Positions 33,772 through 44,900 of a DNA stretch of 64,000 nt are shown here, one piece after another. The notes below the pieces were generated by a model, which saw only the letters and a program-made list of their open reading frames with translations, did no database searches and was not told the origin of the DNA. The translations under genes and the position numbers were made by a program. Every line of letters starts with the position of its first letter. Position 1 is the stretch's first letter. Origin of the DNA: Eonycteris spelaea (Eukaryota > Chordata > Mammalia > Chiroptera > Pteropodidae); assembly GCA_003508835.1 (NCBI GenBank), contig PUFA01000166.1, positions 372,001 to 436,000 of the forward strand, read 5' to 3'.

Positions 33772-35229
33772 GTAAGTTCTGCATCTTTATATTATTTTAA
33801 GACTTTACTCAAAGAATATTATGTTTTCTTATTTTGAATGTAAGATTTCTTGAAGTAATTTTAAATGTCACATTGTCTTTTGACATATTTGTTAAAAACA
33901 TTTTTTTTAATGAAATGATTGTTGTTTGTTGTCTCCCCTACTGATGTTTCTTTCAAGAGAGTACATTATTATCCTCATTTAAAAGATGGAAAAAAATTAA
34001 GATTTTATATTTTCTTTTGACCTCCCCACCACTGTTATTTTTTGGCATATGCAGAGATAAAGTATAATTTCAAATAAATTCTGACATCACTAATGCATAC
34101 CTACCACTTTGAAGAAGAGCCGAAGAACATAAGATTATTTTCCTTTATAAGAATGAAGTTTGAAAACCAGATAGCTAGAATTTCTTATTCCTTAGTTGAA
34201 ATTTTACGTCATTGTTTTATACATCAGTAAAAGTTATCTGTTATAAATCTTGTTAAAAACTAAAAGCAGCTTAGCAGTTGGAAATTGAAAATAAGTTTTC
34301 TCTATATATGACTTAAAGGAAGATGCTGAAAATCAGTATGTGATCGGTATATGTTTAATTCTGCTAGTGTTTGGCCACTACCATGATGAAATAATTTTAT
34401 ATTGGGTATTATAGTTATGAAATAAAAGGCTTTATTGCTAACACCATTAATCTGCCATTTTAATAATTTCAAAAAATATTGTTTTAGAGGAAATTACATT
34501 TTAAAGAAAATAAATCAATTTTCAGATTTATTTAGAAAAATTTAATGTTTCAGTGTCAAAATTTGATCAATACTGTGTTTTTACAAAACTGATTTAGGAG
34601 TGCAGTTTCCACTTGCAGTGGAAAGCATATCAGCTTACCTGTTCATGACTTTTGGTGAAGATAAATTATGTATTTCAAATTGGTAGAGGTTTATTCTTCA
34701 GTTTCTGGAAATGAGCTCATAAAGAATCATCTTAGGTATTGTTAACAAACAGTAAAAAATATACTTCACACTAGAAAACAAAATATGTTAAGGGTTTCAC
34801 TGTCACATGACCCAGTAACGTTTGGAATGTAGACCTCAGTAAGAACCTGAGGGTGGGATTTAATGCCACTAATTCAGAGCAATTAAATTATAGGAATAGC
34901 AGTGCCAGACACAGGTGTATGATTTTAAAAGATTTTTAAACATTTAAGCAAATCTAGCTTTGTGAGTTTTTTACTAGTCAATTATTAGACTAATTGAGCT
35001 TATCTTGTTAGAAAGGGCCAAATCTCCCAAACAGGAAGGATAATATGCATTAAAATGTTTATTATAGCATTATTTAAAATAACTAAAAAAAGAAAGTAAA
35101 AATTTACTGCGCTTGGGAAGTTATTAGGATATTTAAATTTTTTTTAGATTAACATTACTTTTACTTGCTCATAATTCTGTGGTTTAGTATTTGGGATAGG
35201 CTTACATGATTTCTCCTAAGCTTACTAAT
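33772..35229 (+). other. Intron 3, proximal part: nothing recognised
   Basis: AT-rich and unassigned. No exon, repeat family or RNA gene was identified. Confidence 0.4.
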
Positions 35230-35515
35230 GTGGCAGCAGTGAAGTGCAAGGGCTAGGTGGCCCATGAGAGCTTTTCTCACGTACTTGGTGTTGCTGCTGG
35301 CTTCCATCTGGACCTCTCTCCCCTTATGTGGCTTCTCATTCTCAAGGAACCAGCCTTTGAGATGATAGTGGGTCTACAACAGTGGTCCCCAACCTTTTTG
35401 GCATTGTCTCAGAAATCTCACAATATCACATATGCTGCATTCTGTTGGTCAAAGCAAGTCACAGGACCAGCCCAAACTGCAGTGGTGGAGAAACAGGCTC
35501 CACCATGTTTTTGAA
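35230..35515 (-). mobile_element. MLT1-type MaLR LTR fragment, antisense
   Basis: 'gcattctgttggtcaaagc', 'aagtcacaggaccagccca' and 'aacaggctccacca' are the MLT1 antisense 3' part. The preceding 'gagagcttttctcacgtac' and 'ggcttctcattctcaagga' fit its 5' part. It is interrupted at 35381-35404 by a short hAT terminus. Confidence 0.7.
35381..35404. mobile_element. hAT terminal-repeat remnant inside MLT1
   Basis: 24 bp ('cagtggtccccaacctttt' plus 'tggca') match the consensus end of the same hAT family seen complete at 6183-6412. Nothing of the element body follows, so nearly all of it was lost. Confidence 0.55.
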
Positions 35516-35984
35516 AAATTAAATATAATTAATATTCCAGAATATTCACCCTCTTAAAATATATAGTTTGGTGGGTTTTGGGATATTCATGAAGTGCAAC
35601 CATTACCCACTAATTCTAGAACATTTTCACTGCCCCAAATAGAAACTCTGTACCTATTAGCAGTTATTCTCCCATTACCACAACCACTAATCTACTTTCC
35701 ATATAGATTCATTCATTCTGGACACTTCCAATAAATGGAATTGTACAATATGTGGCCTTTTATCACTAGCTTCTTTCACTTATGATAATGTTTTCAAGGG
35801 TCATCTGTGTTGTAGCTTTTATCAGTATTTCCTTTTCATGGCTGAATAATATTCCAGTTTCATGGCTATGCCACATTTTGTTTATTCATCATTGATGGAG
35901 ATTTGGGTTGTTACTTCTTTTTGACTATTTTGAATATAGTGCTGCTATAAACATTTGTGTACAAGTTTGTTTTTTCTTGGATTT
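35516..35984 (-). mobile_element. L1M 3'-end fragment, antisense
   Basis: 'aagtgcaaccattacccac', 'tagaacattttcactgccc', 'atggctgaataatattcca', 'tgatggagatttgggttgt' and 'tgctgctataaacatttgt' are canonical antisense L1M text. A second, longer L1 3' end begins directly after it. Confidence 0.9.
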
Positions 35985-36588
35985 TTTTTTTGAGGTGTAA
36001 TTGACATATAGTTTAAGGTGTATAACATAATGATTCAATATTTGTATTATTGCAAAATGGTCACAATAAGTCTAGTTAACAATCATCACATAGCTACAAA
36101 ATTTTTTTTCTTGTGATGAGAACTTTTTAAGAATTAATCTTCTAGCAACTTTCAAATATGCGATCCAGTATTATTAACCATAACTACCATGCTGTATGTT
36201 ACATTCCCGTGACTTATTTATTTTATGATTAGAAGTTTGTACCTTTTGACCCCTTCCTCCATTTTGCGCCTGTATGGTCTGGCAACCACCAATCCTTTCT
36301 CTGTATCTATAAGCTTATTTTGTGTTTAGTTTTTGGTTTTTTAGATTCTGCATGTGAGATCATAAAGTATTTGCCTTTCTCTGCCTGACTTATTTCACTT
36401 AGTATAATGCTCTCAATTTTCATCCACATTGTTCCAAATGCCAAGAAATTTTTTATGGCTGAAAAATATTCCATTGTGTATATATACCACATTTTTTTAA
36501 AATCCATTCATCCATTGATAGACATTTAAGTTGTTTCTATATCTTGGCTATTGCAAATAATGCTGTGGTGAACATGACAGTGCAAATA

Positions 36589-36752
36589 GTCATCCCTTGT
36601 TATCTGTTGGGAGTTGGTTTTAGGAATCTGCCACTCCGTCATTGCAGCTAACAAAATCCACGGATGCTCAAGTCCCTTAGTCAGCTCTTTGTATCTGTGG
36701 GCTGCATCTGCAGATTCAGTGCAGAACCCACAAATATGAGTGCCACCTGTAT
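36589..36752. mobile_element. Tigger-type MITE nested in L1
   Basis: The left part 'gtcatcccttgttatctgt' with 'ggatgctcaagtccctta' and the right part 'ctgcatctgcagattcagt' to 'gagtgccacctgta' match the ends of a Tigger-family MITE. L1 text is continuous when the piece is removed. TA lies at both borders, as expected for TA duplication. Confidence 0.7.
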
Positions 36753-38259
36753 ATTTTTTCGAATAGTGTTTTTGTCGTCTTTGAATAGGTACCTAGAAGT
36801 AGAATTGCTGGATCATATGGTAGTTCTATTTTTCTTTTTTGAGGAACCTTCATATTGTTTTCCATAGTGGTTGCACCAGTTTGCATTCCCAATAACAGTG
36901 CACAAAAGTTCCCATTTCTCCACATCTTCTTCAGTATTTGTTATTTCTTTCTTTTTGGTAATAACCATTCTACCAGGTGTGAGATGACATCTCATTGTGG
37001 TTTTGATTTGCATTTCATTCAATTAGTGATATTGAGTATCTTTTCATATGCCTTTTGCTCATCTGTGTGGATTTTTTTTTTTTTTACTATTGAGTCGTAT
37101 AAATTCTTTGTACCTTTTGGATTTTAACCTTTCATCAGATATGATTTGCATATATTTTCTCCTGTTCAGTAGGTTGTCTATTTTGTTGATGCTTTCTTTT
37201 GATGTACAGAAAACTTTTTAGTTTGATGTAGTCCTACTTGTTTATTTTTGCTTTTAGTGTCAAACCCAAAAAATCACTGCCAACATTTAATGTCGAAGAG
37301 CTTAGTGCATATATTTTCTTCCAGGATTTTTACGGTTTCAGGTCTTAAATTTCAGTCTTTAACCCATTTTGAGTTAATTTTTGTATATCGTGTAAGATAG
37401 TGGTCAAGTTTCATTCTTTTGCATGTGGCTGTCCAGTTTTCCTAACACTGTTTATTGAAGAGACTGTCCTTATTTTACATTCTTGGCTTTTTTTTGGTCA
37501 TAAATTGACCAACTATTCTGTTACATTGATCCACATCTGTTTTTATGTCAATGCCACACTCTTTTGATTTCTGTAGCTGTGTAAAGTTGGAAATCAGGAA
37601 GCATGATACCTCCAGTTTTGTTCTTTCTCAATATTTGGCTGTTGCGGGTCCATACAAATTTTAGGATTATTTGTTCTATTTCTGTGAAAAATGTCATTAG
37701 TTTTGATAGGGATTGCATTAAATCTGTAGATTACCTTGGGGTATGTGGACATTTTAACAATATTTTTCCAATTCATGAGCACAGAATATTATTTCATTTT
37801 TGTGTCTTCTTCACTTCATCAATGTCATAGGTTTTCAATGTAGGTCTTTCACCTCTTTGGTTAAATTTACTCCTGGGTATTTTATTCTTTTTGATTCAGT
37901 TTTAAATGGGATTGTTTTCTTAGTTTCTCTTTCTGATAGTTTGTTATAAGCATACAGAAACACAATAGATTTTTGCGTTTTGATTTTGTATCCTGCAACT
38001 TTACTGAATTTGCTTCTTCTTACAATTTTTTGTGGAGTCTGTAGGGTTTTCTATATATAATTTAATGTCACCTGCAAATAGTAACAGTTTTACAAAATCT
38101 TTCTAACCGATTTGGATACCTTGTATTTCTTTTTGCCTAATTGCTTCCTGGGACTTCCAGTATTATGTTAAATAGAAGTGGTGAGAATGGGCATCCTTGT
38201 CTTGTTCCTGACCTTAAAGGAAAGGCATTTAGCTTTTCACTGTTGAATATGTTAGCTGT

Positions 38260-38373
38260 GGACTTGTCACATATGGCCTTTATTATGTTGAGGTACATTC
38301 TTGCTATACCCACTTTGGACTTGTCACATATGGCCTTTATTATGTTGAGGTACATTCCTGCTATACCTACTTT
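38260..38373 (-). repeat. 57-bp tandem duplication within L1
   Basis: Two copies of a 57-bp unit (38260-38316 and 38317-38373) differ at two positions (C/T). 57 is a multiple of three, so the minus-strand ORF2 fragment stays open and repeats a 19-residue segment. Confidence 0.92.
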
Positions 38374-39099
38374 GTTAAAAGTTTTTGTTGTATAAGGATG
38401 TAGCGTTTTTATTAGATGCCTTTTCAGTATCTATCAAGATGATCATATGGTTTTAATCCTTCATTTGTTAATGTGGTGTATCACATTAATTTGCCGATGT
38501 TGAATCATTCATACTTCATTGGAATAAATTCCACTTGATTATGGTGTATGATCCTTTTAATGTGCTGTAGAATTTGGTTTGTTAGTATTTTGTTCAGGAT
38601 TTTATCTACATTTATCAGGGATATTGGCCTGTAATTTTCTTGTGGTGCCTTTTTTGATTATAGACACGGGTAATGCTGAACTTGTAAGATTAATTTAGAA
38701 ATGTTTCCTCCTTTTGTAATTTTTGCAAGAGTTTGAAAAGGATGTGTATGTAATTCTTCTTTTACTGCTTGATAAAATTTACTGGTGAAGCCATCTGTTC
38801 CTGGACTTTGGTTTTGTTTGTTGAAGTTTTTGATTACTAATTCAGTCTCCTTAGTAGTTATTGGCCTTTTCAGTTTTCTATCTCTTTATGATGCAAGCTG
38901 GCAGATTGTATATTTCTAGAAATTTGTGTATTTCCTATAGGTTGTCAAATTTGTTGGTGTATGATGTTTATAGTAGACTCTTGTGATCCTTTGCTTATCC
39001 GTGGTCTCAGTTGTAATGTCTCCCTTTCATTTCTGATTTATTTGTTTGAATCCGCTGTCTTTTATTCTTGGTAAGTGTGTGCGAGTTTTTGCAAACATT

Positions 39100-39355
39100 T
39101 TTTGTGTACAAATATTTATAACAGCCTTATGCATGATAGCCAAAAGGTGAAAACAACCCAGATATTTGTCAATGGACAAACAGATAAACAAAATATGGTA
39201 AAGCTGTAAAATGGAATAGTATTTAGCCATAAAAAGGAATAAAATAGGATGCATGCTACAACAGGCAAATACTTAGACACAGAAAGTAAACTAGTACTTA
39301 AGAGGGAGACAGAGGAGAAGATAAGAAGGTGATAGCTAACAGATATAGGGCATTT
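39100..39355 (+). mobile_element. L1 3' fragment, sense
   Basis: 'aaacaacccagatatttgt', 'caatggacaaacagataaa' and 'tggaatagtatttagccat' are sense L1 text, opposite to the neighbouring L1s. It is complementary to the region near 36430-36550 and could pair with it in RNA. Confidence 0.8.
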
Positions 39356-39530
39356 TAAAAATTGAGATATAATTAACATTTTTTTAGTTTTCAGGTATAC
39401 AACATAATGATATGTATATATTGTGAAATGATCACCACACTAAATCTGTGTGAATCTGTTTTAATTTCTTTTGGGTATAATATAGTTTATACAATAAATA
39501 AAATATTTTAAAATTATAGCATGAATATGT
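39356..39530 (-). mobile_element. L1 3' UTR start, antisense
   Basis: 'tgagatataattaacattt' then 'aggtatacaacataatgat' repeat the L1 3' UTR text of 35990-36060. The piece ends after about 100-170 bp. Confidence 0.7.
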
Positions 39531-39592
39531 TCTAGTGTTCTTTTGAAGCACCGTTATTTAAAACGAGTACATTTCTTTTTTTTTTTTTTCAG

Positions 39593-39769
39593 CGAGTACT
39601 GAGCCACCAAGATGATACAGCTTTGCTGAAAGCATATATTGTTGAATGGCGAAAATTCTTCACACAGTGTGATATTTTACCAAAGCCTTTTTGTCAACTA
39701 GAGATTACTTTAATGGGTAAACAGGGCAGCAATAAAAAGTCAAATGTAGAAGACAGTATTGTTCGAAAG
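39593..39769 (+). CDS. CUL5: CUL5 coding exon 4
   Basis: Residues 79-137, phase 0 to phase 0, between a long T-run plus CAG and GTAAGT. It begins RVLSHQDDTALLKAYIVEWR and ends in EDSIVRK. It makes up helices 4-5 of cullin repeat 1. Helix 5 is the second element of the Elongin C/SOCS-box docking surface in solved CUL5 structures. The sequence is conserved throughout. Confidence 0.96.
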
Positions 39770-40699
39770 GTAAGTCAGTTTTCTCCTTTTTTCCCTAATA
39801 TTCTTCGGAAGGAGGGCAATTTTAAGACTTTTGAAAGTAATTTAGATTTTTAATGGATTTTTTTACTTCACATATAAATTCCTTTTCAGCTCTTGCTGGG
39901 TTTTATTGAGTATTTTTCTTTCATCCAGTTTTAGCTTCAATTCTCTTTCATCTTTTTATGTGGTCTTAAACTATAGATCTGTGTCTTCACTTTTTCTTTT
40001 CATTTTCTCCTTTTCCTAGTTTTATCTTCAATATTTTGCTACTTTAGTCTTTCTTTATACTTTCACCTTCCTATAAATTAAGTTACTTTTATTCTGTTTC
40101 AAAAATCTCTTATTAGGTTATCTTCTGGTATCTCTATGGTTAATCATGGTTAAACTACTTAATTTTTTCATCTTTTAGTTGATTCTATTATAAACTCAGT
40201 ATATACTGTTATTATTTTCATATTTTGCATAGTTTCTAGTTAAAAACTCGGTGCTCAGTAACAACTCATGAATTAATGTAAGAAACTCAGGTCTGAAAAA
40301 GCTCAGGTTTCACTTTCAACTCTTCAATCAGTAATAAGTTGTCTGTCCTCAATTATTTTATGTTTTCCTACTTGTGAGAATCAGATGGAACCACAGATCT
40401 GAGAAGTAAAACTTGCCATTTGAATTTTAAACAACTTCCCACTGCTGCGATGGTTTCAGCCACAAACTCAGGCATTCAAATAGTGGCCAGGGCATTATTG
40501 CCCCAACCTTAAAATTTATGCTAATGCTGACAGGGTTACTGTAAATTTAGATACCCAGTGGTTCTTCATTGGTAGAAATAACTGCAATATAAGAAATTAC
40601 TCTCCCCTCCCGAGAAACTTCTAGATGCTGTTTAATTTGCAGTTCCATAATTTTGTCCTCTCTTGTTTTTCTGTTATTCTTTTAATTTTTAACATTTCC
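39770..40699 (+). other. Intron 4, proximal part: nothing recognised
   Basis: T-rich unassigned sequence. No exon or named repeat. Confidence 0.4.
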
Positions 40700-40960
40700 T
40701 TTTGATTGTGGTAGTCAGCAGCGCTTAATGACTTTAGGTATAGATTCTAGGACCACAGTTGCTGGATTCAAGTTCTATTCTGCCACTTATGAACTGTGGA
40801 AATTTGGAAAACTTAGCTTTCCTCTCTGTCCCAGGTTCCACATATCTAAAAGGGAGATGATAGTGTATCTTTATCTAGATTATGAATACTAAAGATGAGT
40901 TATATGTGGAAAGTACTTAGAGCAGTTGTAGGTGCATATTGAACACGTTAGTGTACTTGT
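40700..40960 (+). repeat. MIR SINE, sense
   Basis: 'ttcaagttctattctgcca', 'cacttatgaactgtggaaa', 'ctctctgtcccaggttcca' and 'ggaaagtacttagagcagt' follow MIR order. Confidence 0.75.
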
Positions 40961-41254
40961 GATTCTTATTTATTGATGCTCCTGGCTGCTGTTATTAATA
41001 TGTTTACTATATTTGACAGAGTTACTCAGGAATATGTATATATCATTTTTATTATTTAAGTGGCATATCTGTAAGATGGATTTATACTTTATTTTAAGGT
41101 CCAGTATGAAACATTTTCAGTTGGTTCTTTTCTCATTTATTATGTCTTCGCACAAATGTTCATGGGTGTGAACATTCCAGACACACACCAGTATTTCTGA
41201 AATTCAGCCTTGGAACTATAGAGGAAGTAACATTTTCCATGTAATACCATATCT

Positions 41255-41395
41255 AATTTTTCAGCAGCCACTTGAAATTTGTACTGTTATTTTCGCCATT
41301 TTACAAATAGGGAAGCAAGTAATAAGAAAACTGGAATTCAAATCCAGTTATATTTGATTCTAAAATGTGTTCTTTACCATTATTTACCATATTTA
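41255..41395 (-). repeat. MIR SINE fragment, antisense
   Basis: 'cgccattttacaaataggg' and 'actggaattcaaatccagt' are antisense MIR landmarks. Confidence 0.6.
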
Positions 41396-41540
41396 AATAT
41401 ACTGCCTCCCTGAAGTATTTAAGTGATTGTAGGCCTAAGAATTTGATTTCCCTTTTTAATGTTTGTACTTAACATTTTTTGGTGTATATGTGGTACCTGG
41501 TATATTCATAATCGAAATGATTGCATATTTTTTCCCCTAG

Positions 41541-41683
41541 CTAATGCTTGATACATGGAATGAGTCAATCTTTTCAAATATAAAAAATAGACTTCAAGAC
41601 AGTGCAATGAAACTGGTACATGCTGAAAGATTAGGAGAAGCTTTTGATTCTCAGTTGGTCATCAGGAGTAAGAGAATCCTATG
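41541..41683 (+). CDS. CUL5: CUL5 coding exon 5, with +1 frameshift
   Basis: Residues 138-184 and one base of codon 185, between TTTTCCCCTAG and GTATGT, starting LMLDTWNESI. The exon is 143 nt, but phase 0 on entry and the one-base carry-over needed by exon 6 require 142. The surplus base is at 41663-41664, after Val177-Ile178. As written, the frame continues RSKRIL and meets TAA across the junction at 43066-43068, giving a 185-residue product. Downstream of the extra base, the other frame restores GVRESY, the conserved sequence. Every other exon is intact and the gene has introns, so a sequencing or assembly error is likelier than a true loss. The segment lies at the start of cullin repeat 2. 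Confidence 0.93.
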
Positions 41684-43064
41684 GTATGTTCTGAACTTTT
41701 ATAATTTTTTTTTCATGAAAATTCTAAGACAATTTATAGAGTAATACTATCAAAGTTATGTTTATTAGCATATAGTCACATCTACTTTTAGTGCCAGATG
41801 CTTTTAAGAGAACACAAAAGATATTCTGCTTTGAAGAAGCCTACACAAATTCATGTTTGTGTGGTTAATTTATTTTCTCCATCTCATTTCTTGGCTGGTG
41901 AATCTTTTTAGCAATTTAAATTAGAGAAATGTAGATTTGAATCTATAGCAAAGGTAACTGGTTTTGTACATATATTTTTAGGATGAAAGTTAATTCAGTG
42001 TGTACATTCCTGTCTCCAGACTTATGTTTCTGACAATGACATTCTCATCTGTTCTTTCAATCACATATGTCATTTCCTCTAACTAGAATATTATTCTTTT
42101 TCCTCTTTATCTTCTAACTCATCCTTATCCTCTGTTTCTTCATGGAGGCCTTTCCTAATTTCCAGACTAGGGTAGATTCTCTCATAGTGCTTTATAGTAC
42201 CTGTGCCTCCTTGTTATAATTTTTTAGTGTAATTAACTGTGTTGCTGACACTTGTCTTTACTGAATATGGAAAATAGTTGTCAACAAGAATTTTTTTATA
42301 TTAAAAACCTTTAGTTATCTTTGACTTGCTTTTTCTATTGCCCTCATAGTCAAGTATCAAGGCTAAATTTTTCATTAGCCATGTACCTGAAATTTTTTCC
42401 TTTTTTATTTCATCTGCCACCAGTTTAGACTTCTTTAAACTCTTTTTCTGTAATTTTGAAACAGACTTCTTGTAGTGATCATCTTGCTATCATTTTACCC
42501 ATCTGCTGTTCACAGATTAATTTTTAGGTACTATTTTGTTGGTACTTTTTTTTACCCATTTGGTGGTACACTATGCTAAATTCAGATTACTTAGCCTGAG
42601 ATTGGAGGCTCTCCACAACCATTCCTAATTTACCATCCTACCTTATCTTCTATTAACTTTATTATCCACTCAGACAGCCTAGTCATTATACCTTGTCTTA
42701 GCCTTGTGCTTTTCTATTTCTGAATATTTACTTACTTTATTAATCTATGTAAGTCATAGATTATTCCTTAAGACTCATTTCAGATCCCATCTCTTCTGTG
42801 AATGGTTTCTTGATTAAGTTAAAAGTCAGTGTCTTCTATTCAAGAATAAAAAATAAAATAGTTCATGTTATCTATACTGTTTTGTCACTTTACTGCTTTG
42901 TGCTATTCTTTTAAAGTTTTTTATAGAGATTTTGTTTTAATTTTTTTCTGTTCTTGTAAGCATTGTCACATAATGACTCCCTCAATATTCGTTATTTCAT
43001 TTAGCGTACTCAAAATACTGATTTGAATCATAATTAGAGTAAAATTCTATTTTCTGTTTTTCAG
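41684..43064 (+). other. Intron 5 with two L2-like pieces
   Basis: 42000-42260 ('catggaggcctttcctaat', 'tctcatagtgctttatagt') and 42560-42830 ('aagactcatttcagatccc') are L2 3'-half fragments in sense. The remainder is unassigned. Confidence 0.65.
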
Positions 43065-43210
43065 TTAACCTTTGTTCTAATCCTGAAGATAAGCTTCAAA
43101 TTTATAGGGACAATTTTGAGAAGGCATACTTGGATTCGACAGAGAGATTTTATAGAACACAGGCACCTTCGTATTTACAACAAAATGGTGTACAGAATTA
43201 TATGAAATAT
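43065..43210 (+). CDS. CUL5: CUL5 coding exon 6
   Basis: The last two bases of codon 185 through residue 233, between TTTTTCAG and GTAAGT. It begins NLCSNPEDKLQIYRDNFEKA and ends QNGVQNYMKY. It belongs to cullin repeat 2. Its entry phase (needs one preceding base) demonstrates the extra base in exon 5. With the shift as written, the first codon completed here is followed directly by TAA. Confidence 0.96.
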
Positions 43211-43292
43211 GTAAGTCAGAATTTAGTATATGTGATAATTTGAGGTATTCTCTTGATATTCTTAAAATGATTGCTATTTTCCTTCTGGACAG

Positions 43293-43373
43293 GCAGATGC
43301 TAAATTAAAAGAAGAAGAAAAACGAGCACTACGTTATTTAGAAACAAGACGAGAATGTAACTCTGTTGAAGCA
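43293..43373 (+). CDS. CUL5: CUL5 coding exon 7
   Basis: Residues 234-260, 27 codons, phase 0 at both ends, after an 82-bp intron, the shortest in the window. It starts ADAKLKEEEKRALRYLETRR. It is a highly charged helix of cullin repeat 2. Retention of the 82-bp intron would introduce TGA after ten codons. Confidence 0.96.
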
Positions 43374-43734
43374 GTAAGTAATGTTGTAATTGTACATTCT
43401 GTGGGATTATTTGAAGTACAGCACCCCAGGGATGTTAAATACATAATGGAAGCAACATTATTTATCCTTTCACACGTCTCTGACCAAAATTACTAGTTGT
43501 TTATATTACTCTTTCCCAGTGAGCCAAAGCACAGCTTTAATAGACACCTTCTTCAGAACTCATTGTTTTTCAGAGCTGATGTGCAAGATAAAGTCTATTT
43601 GCCAATCCCGCTCTAGACTTTACTATATTTAATGTACTTAATTTTTAATCTGTCTCCTTTTATTATGTGTTATGCATATCTAAAGTTAACCATTTCAGTG
43701 ACTTTGCTGTGGCAAATAAAATATGCTCCCTCAA
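43374..43734 (+). other. Intron 7, start: nothing recognised
   Basis: Unassigned AT-rich sequence after the exon 7 donor GTAAGT. Confidence 0.4.
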
Positions 43735-43872
43735 GATACAGTTGATTCTTATGGTGATTCAGTTCTATAAAGTGGCTGCAAACACTGAATTAGCGAGTAC
43801 TGACCTAGTACCGACTATACTGGGGCAGATTTCTTCTCATTGGAGGATGTTTTCAGACTTCATCTTATCATG
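43735..43872 (+). mobile_element. Tigger-like MITE fragment
   Basis: 'acagttgattcttatggtg', 'gttctataaagtggctgca' and 'cactgaattagcgagtact' match the 5' terminus of a mammalian Tigger-family MITE. The 3' part is missing or unrecognisable. Confidence 0.6.
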
Positions 43873-44379
43873 AAATAAAATATTATTTGATAAGAGAATA
43901 TCAGCCTTTTATATTATTTTATTTATTTTGTAAGTTCCTTATTTAAAAAAAAACTCCAGAAGTAGTAACCATGCTATAATATCTCTCCTGGGTATTTTCT
44001 TTTATATGGAGAGTGACCTTACTGTGTTTTAGTAAGGAAAATATAGGAATAATATTCCCTCCATTTCTTTCAGCTTTTGGAGCCTAGAAACTAGATTTAG
44101 ATTTATATTCAAAGAAGTAACATTCCAGTTTGCCTGCAACCAGATATTTTTCAATTATTTTTTTTTTCCTAACTTTTTTTTTTAGCATTTTCCATTTTGA
44201 ATGGTAGCATGTTTATTCTTTGTTTAGGAATCAAATTGAGTTGGATCTTTTTTTTCTTGTTTTTTGTTTTGTGTTGCTTTTCATAATGTGCAGTATATTT
44301 CTTATTTTAAAGGTTAAAATAACTTTGATATTAGCCAGAAGAGGGGCCTAATTTAGTTGTTTGTAGAAGTTCTCTATAG

Positions 44380-44900
44380 AAATTTAAAGCCAAGCTTGGG
44401 CTTCCTTCAGAAGTCAGGCCATTAAATGTTTTGTTAAATAAGTATGCCATGTTTAAAGTTATTCCTCAGGAAGATTAATCTAGTGACAGTACAAAAGTTT
44501 AATTAGAGTGGCAGAGAGCTGGGAGTAGGAAGTAGGAATTTTTTTGCAGTAACTTAAGCTGGGTATTAGGAGTACCAAGTAGGATTTTAGTAATGGAAAT
44601 GGAAAAGACAAGAGTGGAGAGAAAGAATTCCATAGGTGGAACATTCTATTATATGAATGGGACTAGATATTGGAGAGAATTGAGTCAATAATGTTTCTGA
44701 GGTTTTGGCTTGGGAGAATTATGCTACTACAATAATCAAGTATAAGAATAAATCCTAGTAGTTAGGGAGAAAAGTGAGTTTAGTTAGAGGGATTTGAGAA
44801 TTATGAGTTGATTGATGTGCTCGTATCATCTGAGTGGGGATATTACAGTTTTGTAAGATAGAATTATTGTTCTAATCTTCTATTGTATTTATACAGCTTA
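44380..44900 (-). repeat. LINE L2-like fragment, antisense (probable)
   Basis: 'ggaagattaatctagtgac' and 'gaattccataggtggaaca' vaguely follow antisense L2. 'actacaataatcaagtata' fits 'gctattgcagtagtccagg'-type text. Confidence 0.45.

Larger units (their letters stand above)
35985..39095 (-). mobile_element. L1, 3.1 kb, antisense, 5'-truncated
   Basis: Starts at the L1 3' UTR ('tgaggtgtaattgacatat') and runs back through the ORF2 3' region to about 39095. Minus-strand frames retain fragments of the ORF2 C-terminal region (36307-36507, 36716-37022, 37594-37782) and of the reverse-transcriptase domain (38137-38355, with a TRQGCP-like motif), all broken by stops and shifts. It carries a nested Tigger MITE and a 57-bp tandem duplication. 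Non-functional. Confidence 0.92.

Noticed and set aside
36307..38355. Several minus-strand frames with viral-like reverse-transcriptase motifs
   Set aside because: These are decayed L1 ORF2 pieces, split by stops and shifts, not a new reverse transcriptase or active element.
41684..41744. Continuation of exon 5 frame past the donor as an alternative C-terminus
   Set aside because: The open frame into intron 5 is simply the frameshifted frame read through GTATGT. It has no polyadenylation context and exon 6 joins properly to the donor.
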